A stretch of DNA of 64,000 nucleotides, taken from assembly GCA_937899715.1 (NCBI GenBank), contig CALCNX010000073.1, positions 23,475-87,474 on the forward strand, in the 5' to 3' direction. The position numbers and the translations under genes were made by a program. The notes beneath the pieces were generated by a model that ran no database searches, was not told the origin of the DNA, and saw nothing but the letters and a program-made list of their open reading frames with translations. The DNA comes from an uncultured bacterium. GTDB taxonomy: Bacteria; Bacteroidota; Ignavibacteria; Kapaibacteriales; UBA4661. Positions 30,473 to 37,714 of this stretch are shown one piece after another (the first letter of the stretch is position 1; the number at the start of each line of letters is the position of its first letter).

Positions 30473-30505
30473 TTTGGAGAAGTGCAGTGTAAATCCGTAA
30501 ATTTG
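30473..30505 (+). promoter_or_regulatory. Bacteroidota-type promoter of the epimerase operon
   Basis: TTTG at 30473-30476, a 21-base spacer, and TAAATTTG at 30498-30505 match the Bacteroidota housekeeping consensus (TTTG/TTG-N17-23-TAnnTTTG). The start codon of the epimerase gene is 50 bases further on. Confidence 0.7.
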
Positions 30506-30521
30506 GTAAAATATTTACCAA
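30503..30521. promoter_or_regulatory. Operator-like palindrome overlapping the -7 box
   Basis: TTGGTAAA-ATA-TTTACCAA is a perfect 8-bp-arm palindrome. It overlaps the end of the -7 box and covers the expected transcription start, the classic place for a repressor site. The binding protein is unknown. Confidence 0.6.
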
Positions 30522-30554
30522 GATTCCACCCATCATTACACAAGCAACCACGCT

Positions 30555-31478
30555 ATGAACATCGCAGTAACAGGCGGCGCGGGCTTTATTGGCTCGCATA
30601 TCGTTGACCATTACATCGCCGAGGGGCACAACGTCATCGTCATTGACGACATGAGTTCCGGCGTAAAAGCAAATATTAACCCGAAAGCAAAACTCCATAA
30701 AATGGGGATTGGTGACAAAAAGGTTGCCCAGCTTTTGAAGGATGAAAAAATTGAGATTCTAAACCACCACGCCGCACAAATCAGCGTCCGTGTATCGGTG
30801 GATGACCCAAAATTGGATGCACAAACTAACATCGTGGACACACTAAATCTCTACGAAGCGGCACGTGCGGCGGCGGTGCGTCGCATTATTTTTGCTTCAA
30901 GCGGCGGCGCTATCTACGGCGAGCAAGATTATTTCCCCGCCGATGAAAAACACTCCAAACGCCCCTTGTCACCCTACGGCGTAAGCAAACTTGCCAATGA
31001 AAAATACTTGGGCTATTACAAAAGCGTTCACGGTATCGAGAACGTTATTTTCCGTTACACCAACGTCTATGGACCGCGCCAGAACCCACACGGTGAAGCG
31101 GGCGTAGTTGCAATTTTCGCCCTCAAAATGCTCAAGGGAGAATCGCCTGTTATTAACGGCGACGGCACACAAACACGCGATTACCTCTTCGTGAACGACC
31201 TTGCGCGTGCGAATGTGCTTGCGCTTGGTTCTACGGCTCGCGGCATCTACAACGTTGCAACCGGTATGGAATATAGCGTCAACACCATGTTCCAACTCTT
31301 ACAAATGAAAATCGGTAAACCCTTCAAAGCACAATACGCTCCGGCAAAAGCTGGCGAGCAGAAGCGCAGCGTGTGTACGGCTTCCAAGATGAAAAATCTC
31401 CTTCAATGGCAGCCGGAAGTAACCTTTGAAGAAGGTCTTTCCCGCACGGTGGATTGGTTCAAAGCCAACGCGAAGTAA
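30555..31478 (+). CDS. NAD-dependent sugar-nucleotide epimerase/dehydratase
   Basis: 307 residues of the extended short-chain dehydrogenase family, close to UDP-glucose/UDP-glucuronate 4-epimerases. The nucleotide-binding motif GGAGFIGS is at residues 7-14; S116-S117 in FASSGG and Y141-x3-K145 in YGVSK form the catalytic triad. It probably supplies a nucleotide sugar for surface polysaccharide or lipopolysaccharide. The substrate cannot be read from sequence. It is the first gene of a three-gene set with a phosphatidyltransferase and an ABC permease. Confidence 0.9.
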   Translation: MNIAVTGGAGFIGSHIVDHYIAEGHNVIVIDDMSSGVKANINPKAKLHKMGIGDKKVAQLLKDEKIEILNHHAAQISVRVSVDDPKLDAQTNIVDTLNLYEAARAAAVRRIIFASSGGAIYGEQDYFPADEKHSKRPLSPYGVSKLANEKYLGYYKSVHGIENVIFRYTNVYGPRQNPHGEAGVVAIFALKMLKGESPVINGDGTQTRDYLFVNDLARANVLALGSTARGIYNVATGMEYSVNTMFQLLQMKIGKPFKAQYAPAKAGEQKRSVCTASKMKNLLQWQPEVTFEEGLSRTVDWFKANAK

Positions 31479-31516
31479 TCTTGTCAATTTTTGACCACCC
31501 AAACCATACCTTAATA

Positions 31517-32092
31517 ATGTCAAGCACCAGCGCCCACAAAACATCTGATAAAATTTGGACATACTCAAACGGCTTGAGTATGTTTCGGGCGCTGCTGACT
31601 ATTCCCTCAGCCGTTTTTCTTTGGCAGGGGCATAACTACCTTGCTTTCTCGGTTGCGGTGCTGGCGTACATCACCGACATCCTCGACGGCTGGCTTGCCC
31701 GCAAGCTGGACGAAGTGAGCGAGATGGGCAAGATTATTGACCCACTTGCCGATAAAATCTACGTTGCGGTTATTACGACAATACTTGTGCTACAGGGTAC
31801 ATTGCCATTGTGGTTCGTCGTACTCATTTTGTCGCGGGACTTTGTTATCATGCTCGCTGGCACGTACATTGCGCGGCGCACGGGTTATGTGTTGCCGTCC
31901 AATGTACCCGGCAAATTAGCAGTGTTTTGTATTATTGTGATGATGTCTTGCATTGTGCTCGGCGCTCCATCGTGGACGGTGGATGCAAGCATATATGCGG
32001 CATTGGTGATGCTTCTCGTTTCTTCTGTTCTGTATGTCATTCGCTTTGTGCAAACGCTTCGGACGACAGACGAGAAAAAAGTGGAGGGTTGA
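31517..32092 (+). CDS. pgsA: CDP-alcohol phosphatidyltransferase (PgsA-like)
   Basis: 191 residues, an integral membrane enzyme transferring a phosphatidyl group from CDP-diacylglycerol to an alcohol, most likely glycerol 3-phosphate. The family signature D-x2-DG-x2-AR-x8-G-x3-D-x3-D is exact in DILDGWLARKLDEVSEMGKI and the following IDPLAD. The open frame starts at 31454, but ATG 31517 gives a normal N-terminus. Four or more membrane segments are visible. The exact alcohol cannot be fixed from sequence, so the symbol is tentative. Confidence 0.88.
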   Translation: MSSTSAHKTSDKIWTYSNGLSMFRALLTIPSAVFLWQGHNYLAFSVAVLAYITDILDGWLARKLDEVSEMGKIIDPLADKIYVAVITTILVLQGTLPLWFVVLILSRDFVIMLAGTYIARRTGYVLPSNVPGKLAVFCIIVMMSCIVLGAPSWTVDASIYAALVMLLVSSVLYVIRFVQTLRTTDEKKVEG

Positions 32093-32095
32093 AGG

Positions 32096-33457
32096 ATGAA
32101 AAATGAAACGCCTGATTCGACTCCCCGTGCCGCTTTTCCTTCATCGTCGCCTTTGCCAATGTCCCTTGCGCCCTCACGTTTTGCAGAATTACTCCTCGCC
32201 CTTTTCATAGCACTCCGCTACTTACGCTCCAAACACTCGCTCAATTTCATTTCGGTCATCACTGCTATTTCCATCGGCGGCATAACGCTGGGCGTGGCGG
32301 CGTTGGTTATCGTCATGTCGCTTTTTAACGGCTTTCAAGCACTGATTGACCGCTTCTTGATTGGCTTTGACCCACATATCCGCATCACGGCTATCGCCCA
32401 ACCAAACACAAAAGGCAGCCAATGGATTACGCTCAGTGATTCCCTTCAACGCCAAGTGCAAAGCGCCTTACAACCACTGGGCGCATCACACCTTGCTCCT
32501 CTGGCAAGCGGAAAAATGATTTGCGTGAGCGGACGCTCCATGCAGCCCTTTCAACTAATCGGCATGGAAGCAAGCACAGCAGATGCCGTCTCTGGTATCC
32601 GTAAAACGTTATCGGTCGGTGAGTTTCGTTTGGAAACCAATTCATCCGCCATTGCACTTGTGATGGGTGCTGCGCTTGCTGATAAACTGCGATTAGTTGT
32701 CGGTGACACCGTTCAGTTAATCGCACCTGCGGCAATTGAAACCGCTATTACGCAAGGCTCACCGCCACGCTCGGCACGGGCAGTGATTACAGGCGTGTTC
32801 CAGTCCAACACCAAAGAATACGACGCGACGCAAGCATACACGTCCCTTTCATCAGCGCGGCGATTGCTCAGGATGCCGGATGATGCGGCGCAATCGCTGG
32901 ATGTGCGGCTTTCAGATGTATCGCAAAGCAATGAAGCACAAAGCCTCCTGCAACGAATGCTTCCTGCTTCGCTGCGCGTCGAAACGTGGTTTGATTTGCA
33001 CCGCGAACTCTACAACGTTATGCGCTTCGAGCGCCTTGCTGCTTTTTGTGTACTGCTGATTATTGTTCTTGTGGCGGTATTTAATATATTTGCATCGCTT
33101 TCGATGACCGTTGCCGAAAAGCGCTCGGAAATCGGAATGCTGAAAGCAATGGGCGCACGAGCAACCTTGATAGTCACGATTTTCTTTAGCCATAGTTTGC
33201 TTGTCGGCATCGTCGGAACGGCATTGGGCGCAGCACTCGGCGCAGGATTGTGCTGGGGACAAATGAATTTTGGCTGGATTGCGCTTGATACCACGCGCTA
33301 CGTGATTCCGATTTTGCCGCTTATCGTGGAATGGCGTGATGTACTCATTGTCTGCGGTATATCGCTCATGCTGTCTGTGCTTGCAGGCATTGCCCCGGCA
33401 CGGCAAGCCGGACAAGTTCGCTCGGCTCTTACACTCTTGCGAAAAGAACGAGTATAA
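32096..33457 (+). CDS. LolC/LolE-type ABC transporter permease
   Basis: 453 residues with the FtsX/MacB layout of lipoprotein-releasing permeases: one membrane segment near the N-terminus (LNFISVITAISIGGITLGVAAL), a large periplasmic domain, and three C-terminal segments with FSMTVAEKRSEIGMLKAMGA-like sequence (here LSMTVAEKRSEIGMLKAMGA). LolCDE moves mature lipoproteins from the inner membrane towards the outer membrane. The start lies four bases after the pgsA stop. A second ATG at 32159 (MSLAPSRF) may be the true start. No LolD ATPase is adjacent. Confidence 0.85.
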   Translation: MKNETPDSTPRAAFPSSSPLPMSLAPSRFAELLLALFIALRYLRSKHSLNFISVITAISIGGITLGVAALVIVMSLFNGFQALIDRFLIGFDPHIRITAIAQPNTKGSQWITLSDSLQRQVQSALQPLGASHLAPLASGKMICVSGRSMQPFQLIGMEASTADAVSGIRKTLSVGEFRLETNSSAIALVMGAALADKLRLVVGDTVQLIAPAAIETAITQGSPPRSARAVITGVFQSNTKEYDATQAYTSLSSARRLLRMPDDAAQSLDVRLSDVSQSNEAQSLLQRMLPASLRVETWFDLHRELYNVMRFERLAAFCVLLIIVLVAVFNIFASLSMTVAEKRSEIGMLKAMGARATLIVTIFFSHSLLVGIVGTALGAALGAGLCWGQMNFGWIALDTTRYVIPILPLIVEWRDVLIVCGISLMLSVLAGIAPARQAGQVRSALTLLRKERV

Positions 33458-33604
33458 ATCTTCTTGCTCTAAATTTTCTTATTCTAAACCTTTTTGCAAC
33501 AAACACCTTCTCAAGGAAATATCAAGACAGGGTTCAGTGAGGTATCGGTCTTGGTTATCATATCAGTTTTTTTTACTATTCACTTTACTTTATCGGAGAT
33601 TGTT

Positions 33605-34381
33605 ATGAAAATGAGAACACTTTTGGTATTGCCACTGTTGGCATTCGCATTTGTTCTGAACGCGCAAGCGCAGAAATGGGAGCAAGTTGGCAAAAAAGGC
33701 GATTGGGCAAATACCGTCGAAGTTGTGCCAATGAATGGCTTTATTTATAGCATTGAGAAAGACGGTACACTCTTCGAGACCGACCCAAGCGGCAAATACC
33801 GACAACTCGGCGACAAAGGCGCATTCCGCAACGTGGATAATCTCGCAGCATTGGACGGTTGGCTTTGGACAGTCGAAAGCGGTGTATTATATAAAAGCAA
33901 CCCCAAATCAGGACGCTGGGAAAAGGTCAGCACCGATTACGGTGATACCGAAGCAATGGTAGGTATGAACGGAATGCTTTACACGATTGAATCGGACGGA
34001 ACCGTCTATGAAACTGACAAGAGCGGCAAATGGCGACAGCTCGGCGACAAGGGTGAATTTAAGCACACTAAACTCTTTGAAGGCATGGACGGCTATCTCT
34101 GGACGGTTGAGCAAGGCGCTCTCTACAAAACCAATCCGCGTTCTTCACATTGGGAAACAGTGGACAAAGACGGCTGGGAAAAAACAGTCGCTATGGTCGG
34201 TGCAAACGGTATGCTTTGGAGCATCGAAAAAGACGGTACGCTCTTCAAAACCAACACCAAAACCGGCGACGAGCAGCAAGTTGGTCCCAAAGGGTTGATG
34301 AGCGATGTAGATGATATGTTCGCTCTTGACGGATATTTGTATGCCATCGAAAGCGGCACACTCTATCGCATGAAGATGTAA
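33605..34381 (+). CDS. Secreted six-repeat beta-propeller protein (tectonin/tachylectin-like)
   Basis: 258 residues. Signal peptide MKMRTLLVLPLLAFAFVLNAQA, then about six repeats of roughly 38-42 residues that alternate between two types: 'GxLYSIEKDGTLFETD..GKYRQLGDKG' and 'GYLWTVEQGALYKTNP...W'. The first W-E-Q-V-G-K-K-G strand at the mature N-terminus can complete the last repeat, as in closed beta-propellers. Repeated W/Y/F and DG motifs resemble tectonin and tachylectin-2 propellers, which bind sugars; that function is inferred. CGGAG at 33593-33597 precedes ATG 33605. The propeller is otherwise without a second domain, so it is probably a free or surface-associated binding protein. Confidence 0.7.
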   Translation: MKMRTLLVLPLLAFAFVLNAQAQKWEQVGKKGDWANTVEVVPMNGFIYSIEKDGTLFETDPSGKYRQLGDKGAFRNVDNLAALDGWLWTVESGVLYKSNPKSGRWEKVSTDYGDTEAMVGMNGMLYTIESDGTVYETDKSGKWRQLGDKGEFKHTKLFEGMDGYLWTVEQGALYKTNPRSSHWETVDKDGWEKTVAMVGANGMLWSIEKDGTLFKTNTKTGDEQQVGPKGLMSDVDDMFALDGYLYAIESGTLYRMKM

Positions 34382-34410
34382 GCTATCGTAAACTTGTCAT
34401 AATTTCCTGC

Positions 34411-34449
34411 AAACTCCGCATAGATACTCAAATGCGGAGTTTTTTTCTT
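34411..34449 (+). terminator. Rho-independent terminator
   Basis: AAACTCCGCAT (34411-34421) pairs with ATGCGGAGTTT (34432-34442) across a 10-base loop and runs into seven consecutive T followed by CTTTCTT. It ends the propeller gene transcript and separates it from the phosphatase gene. Confidence 0.9.
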
Positions 34450-34477
34450 TCTTATTTTCAACCATTTCAGAACAGCA

Positions 34478-34999
34478 ATGATGAACCGAATTGCATATTG
34501 CCTTTTGGCAGTGCTTCTCTGCGCCGGGGCACTCCATGCACAAAGCGCTACCACCCCGCTCACGACCATGATACTTGTTCGCCATGCGGAAAAAGCAACT
34601 ACCCCTAAAACCGACGACCCGGAACTCTCGCCTCTCGGCGGGCAGCGAGCCGAAAAACTGGCACAGCTATTGAACCAAACACCACTTGTGGCGGCATATT
34701 CAACACCTTACAAACGAACAATGAATACTGCATTGCCCACAGCAAAAACGCATAACCTCTCTGTCCAAGAGTATGCCGCCAAACCAAGCGCTCCTTTTTT
34801 GGACACACTGCTCCAAAAACACGTGGGCGGAACCGTGCTGGTAGTAGGACATTCCAATACTATTCCGCAATTAGTCAATATGCTTGTGGGCAAGGAAGCC
34901 TACAAACAATTTGACGATGCGGATTACGATAATGTTTTTATTGTCACGCTGACCAAACGCGGCAGCGCAAGTGTTACACATTTGACGCTGAAAATGTGA
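34478..34999 (+). CDS. Secreted histidine phosphatase (SixA/phosphoglycerate mutase-like)
   Basis: 173 residues. A signal peptide (MMNRIAYCLLAVLLCAGALHAQ) is followed by the histidine phosphatase core: LVRHAEKA supplies the phosphohistidine, YSTPYKRTMNTA the second site, and VVGHSNTIP the catalytic second histidine. A small secreted member of the superfamily; substrate unknown. It stands alone after the terminator at 34411. Confidence 0.88.
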   Translation: MMNRIAYCLLAVLLCAGALHAQSATTPLTTMILVRHAEKATTPKTDDPELSPLGGQRAEKLAQLLNQTPLVAAYSTPYKRTMNTALPTAKTHNLSVQEYAAKPSAPFLDTLLQKHVGGTVLVVGHSNTIPQLVNMLVGKEAYKQFDDADYDNVFIVTLTKRGSASVTHLTLKM

Positions 35000-35099
35000 T
35001 GACCTTTCCCAAAACCCAGTACGATCCAATGAAGCAGTCAAGCGTGCTTGAGGGTTGTATTTTTCGATGCGGCATAGAGGGCGGTAAATAATTAATAGC

Positions 35100-36041
35100 T
35101 CAAAAATCATCCGCCCTCAATCTGGCGGTAGCATCTATCAAGGCTGCTATTTGTTCAATCGCGTGTTTCGCTTCTTGCAGACTCGTGACTACAACCCAAT
35201 CGTGAAACATATTCGGATATTCAAAATAATTCAGCGCAATACCCAAATTCTCCAGCATACCTTTGAATTTTCGTGCGTCCGCAATCGCTAAATCATCCGT
35301 GCCAATAAAAAGGGAAATTTGTCCCAGCCCCGAACAATCACCATACATAGGGCTAACCCGATAATCGGCGGGGTTGAGCGCACCGATATAGGATTGCCCC
35401 GCCAAAATAAGCCCTTTCTTGCCTAGCATCTTGTCGCGCGGCTCCACCTCGGCAATGTCGGGATTGCTTACGGTGATGTCTAGCCATGGGCACAGCAAAA
35501 TCACCTGCGCTAGCTGAGGTTTGTTGTCGTTTCTGAGCTGCTGGGCGTATCCGAGAGCCAGTCCGGCTCCGGCAGAATCTCCCATGAGAACGATATTGTG
35601 CGCTAAAGTTTTTGTCACAAGCTCTTGATACACCCTCTCAAGAAAGTCATAGACTTTATCGTACTGCGCTTCGGGCGCAAGCGGATAATCGGGAACGATG
35701 ACAGCTGCATTTGTTTTGAGAAGCAATGCTTTGATGAACCGCCAGTGATATTGAGAAACGTTGTGAATGTACGCCCCGCCGTGAAGGTAGAGAATTACTG
35801 TTTCGGAGGCATTGTGCTTGGGCTTGAACGTCCATATTTTTCTACCGTCTTGCTCCGCAATCGTAATATCAGCCACACTTCTGAGCGAGCGCGGAACCGA
35901 TGCCGCCTTGTTATCAATGCGGTTCGTTACCATACTTCGCTCAATGTTGTTTTTCATACCGAGGGCTGCCATGCCCAGCTTCATCACTTTTGATTGGAAG
36001 CTCTCCGGCTTGGTGTGAATGTAAGTGGTGGAACTGGGCAT
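35100..36041 (-). CDS. Alpha/beta hydrolase, hormone-sensitive-lipase type
   Basis: 313 residues. LYLHGGAYIHN is the oxyanion-hole HGG motif and LMGDSAGAGLA the GDSAG nucleophile elbow of the HSL (family IV) esterases. A late DD and an H in NMFHDWV supply the rest of the catalytic triad. Substrate unknown; probably an ester of a small molecule or lipid. It is followed on the same strand by a second hydrolase gene upstream, but the two are of different subfamilies. Confidence 0.9.
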   Translation of the reverse strand: MPSSTTYIHTKPESFQSKVMKLGMAALGMKNNIERSMVTNRIDNKAASVPRSLRSVADITIAEQDGRKIWTFKPKHNASETVILYLHGGAYIHNVSQYHWRFIKALLLKTNAAVIVPDYPLAPEAQYDKVYDFLERVYQELVTKTLAHNIVLMGDSAGAGLALGYAQQLRNDNKPQLAQVILLCPWLDITVSNPDIAEVEPRDKMLGKKGLILAGQSYIGALNPADYRVSPMYGDCSGLGQISLFIGTDDLAIADARKFKGMLENLGIALNYFEYPNMFHDWVVVTSLQEAKHAIEQIAALIDATARLRADDF

Positions 36042-36115
36042 AAAGCTGTGTTCAAAATTGGGGTCGGCAATTAGTTTTGCAGCAACTTACTAATGAAAAC
36101 TGGTAAATCGTTGAA

Positions 36116-36886
36116 TTAAAGTTTCGCAATCCACTCAGCAACATAATCCGCAACTTCCTCCCAATTCTTTTCGCCGCATATAAAATGCCCCCGATTGGAA
36201 AATTCTTTATACTCCCTTTTGCTATTGGCATCTTTGTAGGCATTGTAATTTTTTCTATTTAAGGATGCCGGCACAATGTGGTCTTTCTCTCCGGCAACAA
36301 AAAGCAATGGCTTGTGAGGTTTTTTCAAATCAATCTTCGCAAAACTCTTGAGTGTTCCTCTGGGAATATTTCTGCTTTCCGGCACAACAAATTCATCAAA
36401 TGCCTTATCAGAATCCTGCCTGCTCATGGTGTTGCAAAAGGTGTAGTGAAACCATTCTTTGGTCGGAACAAAAACAGAATTTCCTTTGAGAAAATTGATG
36501 ACCGGAAAATTCGATTTCCAAAAACTCCATTCCGTTGTGATAATGCCTTGCGGAGCAGCACCGTCAATGCAAACCCCAGCAACTGCCTTGTCCAACGAAA
36601 TCAATTTTTGAACAACTAAGCCCGCGAGCGAATGCCCGATGACGATTGGTTTTTCGGGCAGAGTCTCAATGAATTTGATAATGTTGTTGACAACATCCTC
36701 AAAGGTTACGTTCGCAAGATTGGGCGCAATGTTTTTTCGTAATGTTGCCGGGTCGCCTTCATGCGAGGGATTTGGCGGTGTGTGACACGTATATCCTTTT
36801 GCCTCAAAGTACGTTTTCCACCCGTCCCAGCTTTTGGGATTTACAAAAAGTCCGTGTACTAGTACGATTGTTTTGGATGTTGCCAT
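36116..36886 (-). CDS. Alpha/beta hydrolase
   Basis: 256 residues: LVHGLFVNPKSWDGW near the N-terminus, the nucleophile elbow GHSLAG, an acid in AGEKDHIVPA and a histidine in FSNRGHFI complete a serine-hydrolase triad. No signal peptide. Its start at 36886 lies 103 bases from the stop of the Crp/Fnr-type gene, and three AAAATGTAC-like direct repeats occupy that gap. Substrate unknown. Confidence 0.88.
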   Translation of the reverse strand: MATSKTIVLVHGLFVNPKSWDGWKTYFEAKGYTCHTPPNPSHEGDPATLRKNIAPNLANVTFEDVVNNIIKFIETLPEKPIVIGHSLAGLVVQKLISLDKAVAGVCIDGAAPQGIITTEWSFWKSNFPVINFLKGNSVFVPTKEWFHYTFCNTMSRQDSDKAFDEFVVPESRNIPRGTLKSFAKIDLKKPHKPLLFVAGEKDHIVPASLNRKNYNAYKDANSKREYKEFSNRGHFICGEKNWEEVADYVAEWIAKL

Positions 36887-36912
36887 GAGTGAGCCTGTTG
36901 TTAATTGTTGAG

Positions 36913-36950
36913 AAAATGTACGTTAGAAAAATGTACACTGCAAAAGTACA
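36913..36950. promoter_or_regulatory. Direct-repeat and inverted-repeat cluster upstream of the hydrolase gene
   Basis: AAAATGTAC at 36913-36921 and 36928-36936 and AAAAGTAC at 36942-36949 are three spaced repeats. TGTAC (36932-36936) and GTACA (36946-36950) also form an inverted repeat. On the minus strand TACTTTTG (36948-36941) is an exact -7 box, but its nearest TTTG lies 14 bases upstream, shorter than consensus. Plausible operator for the adjacent Crp/Fnr regulator. Confidence 0.45.
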
Positions 36951-36989
36951 ACTCACGCATGGCAAAAATTTTAACCGAAGTTAAAATCG

Positions 36990-37577
36990 CTATTTTCCTG
37001 AAATTCTTTTTCGGATGCGGCTTAAGGATGGACCCTGGATGCCCAAATAGGAGGAAATGTGATAGAGCGGCACATTGTTGAAAATAGTAGGATGATTCTG
37101 AATCAGATCCAGATAACGCTCTTCGGGGGTTCGGAAAACAAAACTTTCGACACGGTTAATGACGACCGTAAATCCTTCTTGCGCTAAGAGCCGTCCGAAT
37201 GTTTCCCACTTGTGCGATTGCTTGTAAAGGTTAAGCAGGTCGGAGATGCCAATGCAAATGACGGTCGAATCGGTCAGGGCTTGCGTGTGATAGTCGCAAG
37301 GAATTTGGTTGATAAAACTTTTGAAGGTAACAACGAATTGGTTTTCGGAGTAGAGAAAAACATTTTTTTCTTCCCCGCTTTTTTCGTCCACGACAAATGA
37401 ACGAAAAACACCCTCAATGATAAAACCTAAATGAGTACAAACATTTCTGTATTGGTTATAGTATTCCCCTTTCTTATATGTTTTATGATGCCACAATGGA
37501 ATTGATATGGTAAAATCATCCGCCGTCAATCCTGCAAATTGATGCAGTACATCAGCAAGTGTCTCCATTTCTGTCAT
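36990..37577 (-). CDS. Crp/Fnr-family transcriptional regulator
   Basis: About 195 residues from ATG 37577 (MTEMETLADV); the frame opens at 37655 with a basic stretch unlike the family. The N-terminal domain is a cyclic-nucleotide-binding-like beta barrel (LGFIIEGVFRSFVV, FLYSENQFVV) and the C-terminus a short winged helix (YHISSYLGIQGPSLSRIRKRI). No cysteine cluster or obvious cyclic-nucleotide phosphate-binding motif is present, so the ligand is unknown. Bacteroidota often carry such a regulator beside an alpha/beta hydrolase, as here. Confidence 0.88.
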   Translation of the reverse strand: MTEMETLADVLHQFAGLTADDFTISIPLWHHKTYKKGEYYNQYRNVCTHLGFIIEGVFRSFVVDEKSGEEKNVFLYSENQFVVTFKSFINQIPCDYHTQALTDSTVICIGISDLLNLYKQSHKWETFGRLLAQEGFTVVINRVESFVFRTPEERYLDLIQNHPTIFNNVPLYHISSYLGIQGPSLSRIRKRISGK

Positions 37578-37714
37578 TGTCGTAACTCCCTTTGGTTTTG
37601 GGGGTTGCACTGTTTTTCGATAGCTCAACAAATAACTATTCTTGAATTTTCGCAATCTACAAAAAAGGCTGCTTTATTTTTATATTGATATGCCTCACAC
37701 ACTCTACGACTACT

